A stretch of 42,720 nt of DNA. Source: Candidatus Poribacteria bacterium (GTDB lineage Bacteria; Poribacteria; WGA-4E; WGA-3G). Position 1 is the stretch's first letter. Every line of letters begins with the position of its first letter. The notes below the pieces were generated by a model, which worked only from the letters and a program-made list of their open reading frames with translations, ran no database searches and had not been told where the DNA came from. The translations under genes were made by a program, and so were the position numbers. This document shows positions 16,560 to 24,787 of this stretch, piece after piece. The stretch lies in NCBI GenBank assembly GCA_003635195.1, contig PYIY01000213.1:1-42720 (forward strand), written 5' to 3'.

Positions 16560-17575
16560 AAAAATCTTTACATTCCACTCTCTTAATGCCCCTTCTCATT
16601 TCAATTGTATGTCTACTGAACGTTTATGCACAGGACTTCACACCCTCCAGTTTACCTGGAGAAGCTAAAACGCGGTTCACAAAAGGCGAAATATCCGGTA
16701 GTATCGCGTATTCTCCTGATAGCACGCGTTTGGCAGTTTCGAGTCCTAACGGTATATGGATCTACAATACGAAAAACACGGATCAGGAAGTGGTTGTGCT
16801 CGGCGGACATACGGATTATGTCAAGAGCGTAGCCTTCAGCCCAGACGGAAAAACAATCGCAAGTGGGAGTCGGGACAAAACTATCCGCCTCTGGGATGCC
16901 GAAACGGGTGAACACAAAAAGACATTTACAGGACATAAACATTGGGTCTTAAGCGTAGCGTTCAGTCCTGATGGAAATACAGTCGTTAGTGGAGGTGATG
17001 GTGAGTTTGATAGCGGGGCTGTATGGGGTGTTACCGTCCGTCTGTGGGATACCACAACAGGCGCAAACAAAATCACATGCACTGGACACACAGGTTCAGC
17101 AACGAGTGTCGCGTTCAGTCCCGATGGAAATACGATCGCCAGCGGAGAGGGGTGGCCAGATCATACTGTCCGGTTATGGGATGCCAAAACAGGTACACAA
17201 AAACATACACTCATAGGACACACGGATTGGGTCAATAGCATTGCGTTCAGTCCCGACGGACAGACCCTTGTAAGCGGGAGCAGCGACAATACCGTTCGTT
17301 TATGGCATCCACAAACAGGTGCCCATAAACGCACACTCACTGGACATACAGGCGGGGTCAACAGTGTTGCGTTCAGTCCAAACGGGCATTTTTTCGCAAG
17401 TGGAAGTTTGGACATGACTATTTACCTATGGAATACAGAGACAGGTGAGCACAAACACACATTTGAAGCTGCAGGACGGGTCATTAGCATCGCCTTCAGT
17501 CCTGATGGAAATACGATTGCAGGGGCAAGTTACAACGGGACAGTACTCTTGTGGGACCTCACGGACATAGAATAA
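16556..17575 (+). CDS. Exported WD40 protein with seven blades
   Basis: A 339-residue protein with a signal peptide (cut near VYAQ, residue 24) and exactly seven WD40 repeats, enough for one closed propeller. The N-terminal blade (ISGSIAYSPDSTRLAV) is the same degenerate first blade seen in the 13477 and 29940 proteins. Blade 3 has an eight-residue loop insert. There is no dockerin and no FlgD-like tail, so it is either periplasmic or retained by another route. The start overlaps the stop of the 36-codon ORF (ATGA). Its partner is unknown; WD40 propellers are protein-binding platforms. Confidence 0.88.
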   Translation: MKKSLHSTLLMPLLISIVCLLNVYAQDFTPSSLPGEAKTRFTKGEISGSIAYSPDSTRLAVSSPNGIWIYNTKNTDQEVVVLGGHTDYVKSVAFSPDGKTIASGSRDKTIRLWDAETGEHKKTFTGHKHWVLSVAFSPDGNTVVSGGDGEFDSGAVWGVTVRLWDTTTGANKITCTGHTGSATSVAFSPDGNTIASGEGWPDHTVRLWDAKTGTQKHTLIGHTDWVNSIAFSPDGQTLVSGSSDNTVRLWHPQTGAHKRTLTGHTGGVNSVAFSPNGHFFASGSLDMTIYLWNTETGEHKHTFEAAGRVISIAFSPDGNTIAGASYNGTVLLWDLTDIE

Positions 17576-17645
17576 CGCCAGTTTGATTAATCATTTCGGA
17601 TGTGTTGCGAGTTCTCTTTTCGCATCACAGAGGCGTGAATTGTAC

Positions 17646-17665
17646 CACAAACTTCCCAGTTTGTG
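17646..17665 (+). terminator. Palindrome between convergent genes
   Basis: CACAAACT-tccc-AGTTTGTG is a perfect 8-bp stem in the 187-base gap between the WD40 gene (plus) and the HAD gene (minus). There is no T-run of note. It may be a two-way terminator or a REP-type repeat; the rest of the gap shows nothing else. Confidence 0.45.
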
Positions 17666-17762
17666 TCTTATGCGGTGCAAATTAACAGTGGACGCTACAA
17701 ATGCCCAACATTTATCAAGCTCACGTTAGAATAGTCCTATAAATGGCGCAAAATGTTACAGG

Positions 17763-18461
17763 TCACAGCAACGCAGCTGCTAATGCCGTAAAATCTCTGA
17801 CCGTTACATCAGGTTGGTACAGAGTCTCCTCATACGGCAGTAGGTAACGGTTGACAAACGCCCCCTTATAACCGCACGCCCGCGCACCTACGATGTCGAA
17901 CGAGTTCGCTGATACCATGAGACACTCGTTAACTTCAAGTCCTAGTTCTCTCGCAGCAGCACGATAGACTGCTGGATGCGGTTTAAACGCACCAACCGAT
18001 GTAACAGAGATGATGTCGTCAAAATCCCACGCAACGCGTTCTTTAACAAGATAGTCTAAAAATGATGGATCCCCGTTGGATAAAACGACCAACCGATACC
18101 GAGATCGCAACCGTGAGAGTGCCGCCAAAACTTCTGGAAACGGGGAAAGCTGCTCCCACCCCTGCATAAACGCTTTCACCGTATCCGGCAAGACATCAAT
18201 ACTATTCTGCCTCAGGGTGTAATGCAATGCGCGGCGCACCGTCTCCAGATAACCGCTATGCCCAAGCATCATAATCGTGTCTTGATACTGCTCAATTCGC
18301 TGTCTGTAACGCCACTGCGCCCAAAATTCACCCGCAGATACATCTGCCGCAGCGTGGGCATCCAACGATTCGCTAATGAACGGCGTAAGGCTGCCGCCTA
18401 AATCCAAGATTGTACCAAACAGGTCAAAGGTAAGTGCTTTCGTCTCTGTGAAATTTGCCAT
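17763..18461 (-). CDS. HAD-superfamily hydrolase (2-haloacid dehalogenase-like)
   Basis: A 232-residue cytoplasmic hydrolase. Motif I is FDLFGTIL with the nucleophile D13, motif II is VVLSNGD, motif III is the lysine in GAFKPHPAVY, and motif IV is SANSFDIVGARACGYKGAFV. The all-alpha cap between motifs I and II and the SNG and SAN motifs are those of L-2-haloacid dehalogenase type II, although many such proteins are phosphatases. No ribosome site is seen: bases just before the ATG belong to an AT-rich inverted-repeat element, so leaderless or coupled translation, or another start, is possible. Stop of the next upstream gene is 121 bases away. Confidence 0.88.
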   Translation of the reverse strand: MANFTETKALTFDLFGTILDLGGSLTPFISESLDAHAAADVSAGEFWAQWRYRQRIEQYQDTIMMLGHSGYLETVRRALHYTLRQNSIDVLPDTVKAFMQGWEQLSPFPEVLAALSRLRSRYRLVVLSNGDPSFLDYLVKERVAWDFDDIISVTSVGAFKPHPAVYRAAARELGLEVNECLMVSANSFDIVGARACGYKGAFVNRYLLPYEETLYQPDVTVRDFTALAAALL

Positions 18462-18575
18462 AATAGTTATTAGTTATCAGTTGTCGGTTGTCAGTTATCG
18501 GTTAAAAAGATTTCCTGTGGCAGTAATACGAAATATCCCTAACACAATGTATTAACCGAAAACCGATAACTATTA
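18461..18575. repeat. AT-rich inverted-repeat element between HAD and oxidoreductase genes
   Basis: The ends TAATAGTTAT (18461-18470) and ATAACTATTA (18566-18575) are perfect inverted repeats. A second inner pair (AGTTATCGGTTAA near 18493-18505 and TTAACC...CCGATAAC at 18552-18570) and a direct-repeat ladder of AGTTATCAG/TTGTCGGTTGTCAG give a strongly palindromic unit of about 115 bases. It fills nearly the whole gap and its outer base touches the HAD start codon. It encodes nothing and resembles a MITE- or REP-like unit. Confidence 0.65.
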
Positions 18576-18582
18576 AAATCTG

Positions 18583-19602
18583 CTATCCTAACTCGACCGT
18601 CCGTCCAGTCGCCATTGCTTCAAAGGCAGCGTCGATGACGCGCATCTGATTCACGCAGCTTTCCGGTGAAATACGGTGCGGTTTGCCAGTGGCTAAAACT
18701 TCGCACATGTGCTCCAATTGTAATGCAAACTGGAAACACGGCTCAAACTCGATGACTTCTCTGCCCTCTCGTGTGCTAAGCTCAATATTGACAGCGGAGT
18801 TCTCATTATTCCACGCCGTCTCAATTCTCAGCATACCGCCGAGTCCAGCCATTTCGGCGTACTGTCCACCAGCACAATTAAAACCGGTAGAAATCTGGGC
18901 GACCCGTTCACCCGGGAATACTAACAGTAGATAGGAACCGTCATCTACTTCCAACCCGGCTTGAGACATGCCGGACACGCGAATCGGTTCAGCACCAAAC
19001 ATAAATCGCGCATGGTGGATATTGTAGCACGCCAAATCATAGATACTTCCGCCACCCTTCGCTTTATTAAACCGCCAATTCGCTTCAGGCTTACGGGTTT
19101 CAGGACCGCCGCCACCGCCACCCGTGCAGAAGGTACTGCGGAGCACCTTAAACTCGCCAATTGCTCCTGAATCAATGAGTTCTTTTGCCTTGAGGTGCAT
19201 CGGGTGATGCCGAAATTTAAACGCCTCTGCGACGATAACGTCGTTCTCTTGCGCTGCACCGACAAACGCTTCCGCCTCCGCTGCTGTTGACGTGAAAGGC
19301 TTTTCACACAAGATCGCTTTGACTTGCTGGGATTCAGCAAGCTGGATACCGACCTCAGCATGGAAGGCACCCCACGTACAGATGATAGCGATGTCCAAGT
19401 CCTCAGCCTCTAACATCTCGTCTAAAGAGAGATACTGGTGTTCAGGTGCTACATCAAACCGTTCACCGAAATTGGCTAACGCATTTTCTGAAACATCACA
19501 GATCGCCGCCAATTCAGCACTCGGTGCTTGTTGGCACGCGTTGCCGTGTGCCCTTGCAATTCCACCTGTTCCAACAAGTCCTACGCGGTAAGTAGTTGGC
19601 AT
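18583..19602 (-). CDS. Gfo/Idh/MocA family oxidoreductase
   Basis: A 339-residue NAD(P)-dependent oxidoreductase. The N-terminal Rossmann motif is GLVGTGGIARAHGNA, and the family EKP motif is seen as LCEKPF with E100-K101-P102, lysine being the usual catalytic/cofactor residue. The C-terminal half is the alpha/beta sheet domain that binds a sugar or polyol; a glycine run (CTGGGGGGPETRKP) and YDLACYNIHHARF (with the family's conserved histidines) are visible. AAGGAA lies 6 bases before the ATG. Substrates in this family are mainly sugars, inositols or their derivatives; the exact one is not predictable. Next to the ThuA-like gene family on the window this suggests carbohydrate use. Confidence 0.9.
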   Translation of the reverse strand: MPTTYRVGLVGTGGIARAHGNACQQAPSAELAAICDVSENALANFGERFDVAPEHQYLSLDEMLEAEDLDIAIICTWGAFHAEVGIQLAESQQVKAILCEKPFTSTAAEAEAFVGAAQENDVIVAEAFKFRHHPMHLKAKELIDSGAIGEFKVLRSTFCTGGGGGGPETRKPEANWRFNKAKGGGSIYDLACYNIHHARFMFGAEPIRVSGMSQAGLEVDDGSYLLLVFPGERVAQISTGFNCAGGQYAEMAGLGGMLRIETAWNNENSAVNIELSTREGREVIEFEPCFQFALQLEHMCEVLATGKPHRISPESCVNQMRVIDAAFEAMATGRTVELG

Positions 19603-19619
19603 AATAGTTCCTTTTTCTG

Positions 19620-20378
19620 TTACGTTGCTGTTAACGAATAACCGTTTTCAAGAATCGGTTTTTTCAGAAACTCAAATTCGTAGTGCGGTAAAGATGCTCC
19701 GGGTTCCAATGCTGCGAAATCTTTTTTCCAACGATCCACTGTGTCAGGACGCACAATAATCCTACCTAACGGGATACCTAAAAACGCCTCAAGTGCCTTG
19801 AGAATCCGTTCCTGATCCAAAACAAAATCCTCAAAACGAATCTGAATAACATGCTTAGGCATCGGTGTCGCTTGCATGAGTTGATACTGATAAATCCAAG
19901 AAATAGCACGCTTCTCATAAATGTCGTCCGTTTCAGGATACACAACCCCAAAATCTCGAAGGTCATCCGTTTTATGACTGCCCCGAATACAATCTCGCGG
20001 ATCCCGAATCCAGTGGATGTACTTCATCTCTGGAAACATTCGGACTATCCACGGGTAGACAAGCGTCGTCTCCGGAATTTTCCAACCTTTATGCGCAGCT
20101 GGATCCTGCAGGACATCCGCCAAGTAGGTGTTAATGAGCCGTTCAAACTCTGGGGCAATCGGCATCGTAAATAGCGGATCAAAATCCCACGAAAGCCCAC
20201 CCTCCCATTTGACATATTGCGCCATGACCCGACACGCATCATACATCGCGTGCGGTGGAATCTTATCACCGGAAGGGTTCAATTGACTCCCCATGAAAAC
20301 GCCACTGGCGTATAATGTATGAGAAATAGCGCGCGTCCCAGAATGACCGCGCCCAATGACTGTAATCAAATTTTCCAT
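19620..20378 (-). CDS. Sulfotransferase-like protein
   Basis: A 252-residue protein of the sulfotransferase fold. The N-terminal ITVIGRGHSGTRAISHTL fits the 5'-phosphosulfate loop that binds PAPS, and IHWIRDPRDCIRGSHK fits the 3'-phosphate-binding (R-D-P-R-D) site. VIQIRFEDFV and EAFLGIPLG follow as in the family. Sulfate would pass from PAPS to a glycan or small molecule; the acceptor is unknown. The start at 20378 (MENLITV) puts the loop near the N-terminus as usual, but no clear ribosome site precedes it. A TTG at 20414 would add 12 residues and has AGAGG upstream. It ends 17 bases before the oxidoreductase start, so both likely share a transcript. Confidence 0.8.
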   Translation of the reverse strand: MENLITVIGRGHSGTRAISHTLYASGVFMGSQLNPSGDKIPPHAMYDACRVMAQYVKWEGGLSWDFDPLFTMPIAPEFERLINTYLADVLQDPAAHKGWKIPETTLVYPWIVRMFPEMKYIHWIRDPRDCIRGSHKTDDLRDFGVVYPETDDIYEKRAISWIYQYQLMQATPMPKHVIQIRFEDFVLDQERILKALEAFLGIPLGRIIVRPDTVDRWKKDFAALEPGASLPHYEFEFLKKPILENGYSLTAT

Positions 20379-20414
20379 AGTAGGTAACGTTAAAAGGGGG
20401 TCTAATTTAACCAA

Positions 20415-20647
20415 AGACCTCTCACCGGCTACCGATTGCCGACAGCCATTTCATTAGAAGCATTCAATTCTCCAATAATTTCGATACCCACTGTAGGAGC
20501 GAGCTGTGCTCGCGATACCCCACTCTGGCCATTTCATCAAAATCGCTTGCTTATTTCCCGAAATTAAAGGATAATACATTATGAACATTTTATTTTTTTA
20601 TCCACTTTATCAAAAACTGTTGAATAATACAAGCAAAAAGGAGAAAG
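20415..20647. other. Divergent intergenic region with a small palindrome
   Basis: No gene is supported. GCGAG-ctgtg-CTCGC at 20499-20513, framed as TGTAGGAGCGAGCTGTGCT, is a REP-like palindrome. The last 100 bases are AT-rich and end in AAAAAGGAGAAAG, the ribosome site for the binding protein. Promoters for the two divergent transcripts must lie here, but none is clear enough to call. Confidence 0.55.
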
Positions 20648-21820
20648 ATGAGAAATATATTGCTAACTATTGTTGGGGTGTTTGCACTCATAGGGACATT
20701 CACTGGATGTGATAGCATCCAAAAAGTAGTTACCCCCGAAAAAGGTGTTGCGCCAGAGACCATTGGTCCCGTTAAAATTGGCTTCCTCGCCTCGGGGAGC
20801 CGGGTGACCTATCCAAACGGTGCCAAAATAGCCGTGGCAGAAATTAATGCAACTGGCGGTTTACTCGGTGTACCTGTTGAATTGGTAACCGAAGTCGGAA
20901 TTCCTACCCCCGAAGCCGCTGTTGAAGTCGCCTCAAGAATGATCCTTGACGATGGCGTTATCGCACTTGTGGGCCCCAACCGCTCCGCCCATGCTATCCC
21001 GATAGGGGCACTCGCAACAGAACACAGTTTACCCATGATTACCACAACGGCAACGAATCCGACACTGACGGACGCAAGCGATTTTGTTTTCATGGCAGCC
21101 TTCACAGACGCCTATCAAGGCGCAGTCATGGCAAGGTTTGCAAGGACGGAACTTGGGCTGACTTCTGTGGCACTCCTCACGCAAAGTGGTGAAATCTATT
21201 CCGAGGGTATCTCCGAATTCTTTGTTACCAATTTTACCGCTGCTGGTGGCACAATCGCTGCCAGAGAGTTCTATGAAATTGTGGACACAGATTTTACGGA
21301 ACAATTGACCCGTATCGCAGCTGCAACCCCTGAGGCACTCTTTATTGCCGGATGGGTCCAACAGGTCGGGTCTATCACACAACAAGCGAGAGCACTTCCG
21401 CTTCTGAACGCCGCAGGCGAACCGACACGCCTTCTCGGCACAGATACATGGGACAATCCGATTCTATTGGACAATGCGGATGCTGAGGTTGAAGGTAGTT
21501 TCTTCAGCGGGCATTTTTCCGCTGCAGTCGATAAACCAACTGGGAAAGCATTTGTAGAAGCCTACCAAGCTGAATACGGGGAGTTACCGCTCGGAGGACA
21601 CGCCGTGAGTTATGACGCAACAAAAGTAATGCTAACTGCCATTGAGAGAGCGGGAAGTCTTGACGGTGAGGCTATTCGGGCACAGATAGCAGCAACGGAG
21701 AACTACATCGGGGCAACGACCATCGCCAGCTATAACGAAAACCGGCACCCAACAAAAAGTGCGGTCATCTTCACCATCACAAACGGCGAAAAGCAGTTCT
21801 ATAAGCAAATTAATCCGTAA
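20648..21820 (+). CDS. LivJ-like ABC transporter substrate-binding lipoprotein 1
   Basis: A 390-residue periplasmic binding protein of the branched-chain amino acid/amide (LivJ, type I fold) family. The lipoprotein signal ends in FTGC (Cys at residue 21), so it is anchored to a membrane rather than free. The fold begins with VKIGFLASGSRVTYPNG, followed by AVAEINATGGLLGVPVEL and the ALVGPNRSAHAIPIGALA block, all typical of the family. It binds an unknown ligand; relatives bind amino acids, amides or urea. A near-copy follows 37 bases downstream. No liv permease or ATPase genes are in the window, so it may serve a distant transporter or act as a sensor. Confidence 0.9.
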   Translation: MRNILLTIVGVFALIGTFTGCDSIQKVVTPEKGVAPETIGPVKIGFLASGSRVTYPNGAKIAVAEINATGGLLGVPVELVTEVGIPTPEAAVEVASRMILDDGVIALVGPNRSAHAIPIGALATEHSLPMITTTATNPTLTDASDFVFMAAFTDAYQGAVMARFARTELGLTSVALLTQSGEIYSEGISEFFVTNFTAAGGTIAAREFYEIVDTDFTEQLTRIAAATPEALFIAGWVQQVGSITQQARALPLLNAAGEPTRLLGTDTWDNPILLDNADAEVEGSFFSGHFSAAVDKPTGKAFVEAYQAEYGELPLGGHAVSYDATKVMLTAIERAGSLDGEAIRAQIAATENYIGATTIASYNENRHPTKSAVIFTITNGEKQFYKQINP

Positions 21821-21857
21821 AGTTCTAAACCTGGGTCGCCAGAAGGAACTTATTATA

Positions 21858-23012
21858 ATGCATAAATTTTTGATTTTAACCAGTTTAATCCTATTATCAG
21901 TGGCATTCATCGGATGCGACAGCATCCAAAAGGTTGTCACACCGGAACAAGAGCCAACTGTTAAAGTCGGTTTCGTCGTCGCTGGCGAACGCGTTACCTA
22001 TCCGAACGGTGCAGAGATGGCTGTCACAGAAATTAACCAGCGTGGCGGACTGCTCGGCACACCTGTGGAGTTGATCGGACATATCAACACAGAAGCAATA
22101 CCGGAAGTCTCCGCCCAAATCGCTGAGCAACTTATTGTTGAAGAAAAAATTATCGCGCTCATCGGACCCAACCGCTCTTCTCATGCCGTTGTGGTGGGCC
22201 CAATCGCACAGCGTCATGGGATTCCAATGGTTACCACAACCGCAACCAACCCAAACGTCACAAACGCTGGCGATTTCGTTTTCATGGCATCTTTCACAGA
22301 TAGTTTCCAAGGTGCGGTCATGGCACAGTTTGCCAAAGCGGATCTCGACCTCTCTACCGCCGCTGTTATCACCCGAAGTGGCGACCTTTACACTGAAGGT
22401 ATCTCCGAATTTTTCGCACGCAACTTCAGCAAATTCGGTGGCGAAATCGTCGCCAATGAATTTTACGAAGGCGATCTGTCAGATTTTACAGTGCAACTGA
22501 CAAATATTGCCGCCGCGAAGCCCGATGCCCTTTTCATATCCGGTTTCACGCTGGAGGTTGCGCTCATAACGGGGCAGGCCCGGGCAATCCCATTACAAAA
22601 TGCCGATGGAGCACCGACAATCTTCCTCGGCGCGGATGCATGGGACAGCGAACTTCTGTTCGATAATGAAGATGCTGAAGTGGAAGGCAGTTTCTTCAGT
22701 GGACATTTCTCACCAGAGACAGATGAACCGACAGCGCGCGCGTTTGTTGATACCTACGAATCCATCTATAAATCCACACCTACCGGTGGTGTCGCGGTGA
22801 GTTATGACGCTGTCAAACTACTTTTTCAAGCCGTTGAACGCGCCGGTAGTCTTGACCCAGAAAAGATACGGGAGCAACTCGCTGCTACTGAGAATTACAT
22901 CGGTGCGACGACTATCGCCAGTTATGACGAAAACCGTCGTCCGACCAAAAGTGCAGTAATTTTCACCATCAAGGACGGCAAAAAGCAGTTCCACAAGCAG
23001 ATTGATCCGTAA
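21858..23012 (+). CDS. LivJ-like ABC transporter substrate-binding lipoprotein 2
   Basis: A 384-residue tandem paralogue of the preceding protein, sharing the lipobox region up to GCDSIQKVVTPE, the VTYPNGA block, ALIGPNRSSHAVVVGP, the SGHFSPETDEPTARAF region and an almost identical C-terminus (ENYIGATTIASYDENRRPTK). Lipid anchor is expected on the Cys of FIGC. The start at 21858 is chosen because it opens the lipoprotein signal and AAGGA lies upstream; a longer form from 21759 would run through the end of gene 1. The middle ligand-contact region differs between the copies, so they may bind different ligands. Probably co-transcribed with gene 1. Confidence 0.9.
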   Translation: MHKFLILTSLILLSVAFIGCDSIQKVVTPEQEPTVKVGFVVAGERVTYPNGAEMAVTEINQRGGLLGTPVELIGHINTEAIPEVSAQIAEQLIVEEKIIALIGPNRSSHAVVVGPIAQRHGIPMVTTTATNPNVTNAGDFVFMASFTDSFQGAVMAQFAKADLDLSTAAVITRSGDLYTEGISEFFARNFSKFGGEIVANEFYEGDLSDFTVQLTNIAAAKPDALFISGFTLEVALITGQARAIPLQNADGAPTIFLGADAWDSELLFDNEDAEVEGSFFSGHFSPETDEPTARAFVDTYESIYKSTPTGGVAVSYDAVKLLFQAVERAGSLDPEKIREQLAATENYIGATTIASYDENRRPTKSAVIFTIKDGKKQFHKQIDP

Positions 23013-23476
23013 AAATGAGCCAAGTTGCTACTAACACATTTTGGACTTTTCAACACCATAGGGTCAATTTAGGGATCCCCCAGGCCCGGTAGGGTTTTTG
23101 CTTGGGTGTTTCTTCACGGTTTGATGAAGTTTAAGAAAATATTTCGGTAATTTGCGAATCATAGACATCTTGCTTTATGTTTTCTTCTATGAGGTCAATT
23201 ATTTTGTTGTCTGAATCACAGAAATTGTCAGAATGCACGTCGCATTTGGGGTATTTGCAAACGCTAAAATCCAATGCGAAGAAAGTGTTTCTTCGCGTAC
23301 GCCGCAAATCGCGGCGTGCACGGAGAACGCGGAGAACGCTGAAAAGGCGACGCTAATTTCTATATTGCCTTTCGTCCGAGATGGAGCTGTCCGAAAAACA
23401 ATCTCTTCATTCCGTGTCCTCTGTGTCTTCCGTGCATTCCGCGATTCAGACAGAAAAGAGAATCCACCTCGCCGTG
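23013..23476. other. Convergent intergenic region with repeat remnants
   Basis: No gene is supported; a 97-codon ORF here overlaps the end of the minus-strand gene and has no family features. The palindrome ACGCCGC-aaatc-GCGGCGT is at 23299-23317. GTTTTTGCTTGGGTGTTTCTT at 23092-23112 nearly matches an internal part of TIR element copy 2 (near 33119). A short GAACGCGGAGAACGC direct repeat lies at about 23325-23340. Read in reverse, AGTAGCAACTTGG (near 23019-23032) matches a motif found at 34237 and 34761. Confidence 0.5.
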
Positions 23477-24787
23477 CTATTTCCGTATCAACAGTTTGCG
23501 TGTCGCAGCATAATCGCCCGCTTTGAGTGTGTAGAAATAGATACCTGTCGCAACCTTCTCACCGAACATATTTCGACCATCCCAATGGATCGCACGGCTA
23601 CGACTATGATACATACCCGCAGCTTGATGCCCTAGCTTCAGTTCCCGCACCACAACACCACGGATATCGTAGATCGTTAGCGTAACGTCGGCAGGTGTAG
23701 CGAGCTGATAGGGTATCCACGTCTCAGGGTTGAACGGGTTGGGGAAGTTGGAGAGCAAGACGGTCTTATCAGGAATCACAGGAGGTAGTTCAACCGATGG
23801 CGCAGCAGCGGTGCCAGCCGTGACATTGATGGTGACGGTGATGTTATCGGTACCCCCCTTCCCATCAGAAACCGCCACCTTGACTGTATAGGAGGCCCGG
23901 GTCTCACGATCAAGTGCAGCCTTTGTTTGGAGTTGCCCGGATGTTCTAACAATACTAAACGCTGCCGCATCCGTGCCACCGAGATGATAAGTGAGTGTGT
24001 CCCCAGCATCCGCATCTGTGGCAGAGATGGCAGTTCCGATGTTCGTACCGGCTGCGGTGTTTTCTGCGATAGACCGGGTTGTGCTGGTACCATCGGTAAA
24101 CGCAGGAGCATTATTATTTGGTACCACAGGAATTGTAAAATTTCGCAAATTTAAACCGCTATGACCTTCAATGACCGCAATTGCTGCCTTGAGTCGACGG
24201 AGGGGACCATAATCCGAAATCGAATTGCCCGACAGATTGAGCCAGGTCAGCGAAGTCAAATGTTCAAGGGCAGATATATCGCTGAGGGAATTTCTATACA
24301 GACCGAGGAATGTCAGCGAAGTCAAATCTTCGAGGGCGGATATATCGCTGAGGGAATTGTTAGACAGATTGAGGGTTGTCAATGAAGTCAAATGTTCAAG
24401 GACAGATATATCGCTGAGGGAATTGCCACTCAGAAGGCCACCCAGATTGAGGGTTGTCAATGAAGTCAAATGTTCAAGGGCGGATATATCGCTGAGGGAA
24501 TTGCCCGCCAGATCGAGGATTGTCAGTGAAGTCAAATGTTCAAGGGCGGATATATCGCTGAGGGAATTTCTATCCAGACTGAGCCGCGTTAGCGAAATCA
24601 AATCTGCAAGGACAGATATATCGCTGAGGGAATTGTTAGACAGATCGAGGATTGTCAGTGAAGTCAAACCATTAAAATCACCAATTTTCAGTGATGTGAT
24701 TTTTTTAAGATCTGGTTGAGAAAAATATGGATGGTAGCTAGTACTTAGGTCAAGGGAGGTAATTGCCGCAAGATGTGTTGCAGTCAC
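23477..24787 (-). pseudogene. C-terminal half of cadherin/LRR/FlgD surface protein (frameshifted)
   Basis: A 436-codon frame continuing the gene at 24784-29214 after a probable 1-base loss. It starts with the cap of a leucine-rich repeat domain (VTATHLAAITSLDLS), then seven LRRs of 22 residues (such as LTSLTILDLSNNSLSDISVL, one with a four-residue insert), then one more cadherin-like repeat (about 225-325) and a FlgD/Ig-like sorting domain with NFPNPFNPETWIPYQL and the tail GIYFYTLKAGDYAATRKLL. The apparent GTG start at 24787 has no ribosome site and falls inside the LRR cap. Together the halves would encode about 1910 residues of exported adhesin-like protein. Confidence 0.85.

Noticed and set aside
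23233..23526. 97-codon ORF in the convergent gap
   Set aside because: It overlaps the end of the cadherin/LRR gene, has no ribosome site and is built largely of palindrome and direct-repeat DNA.
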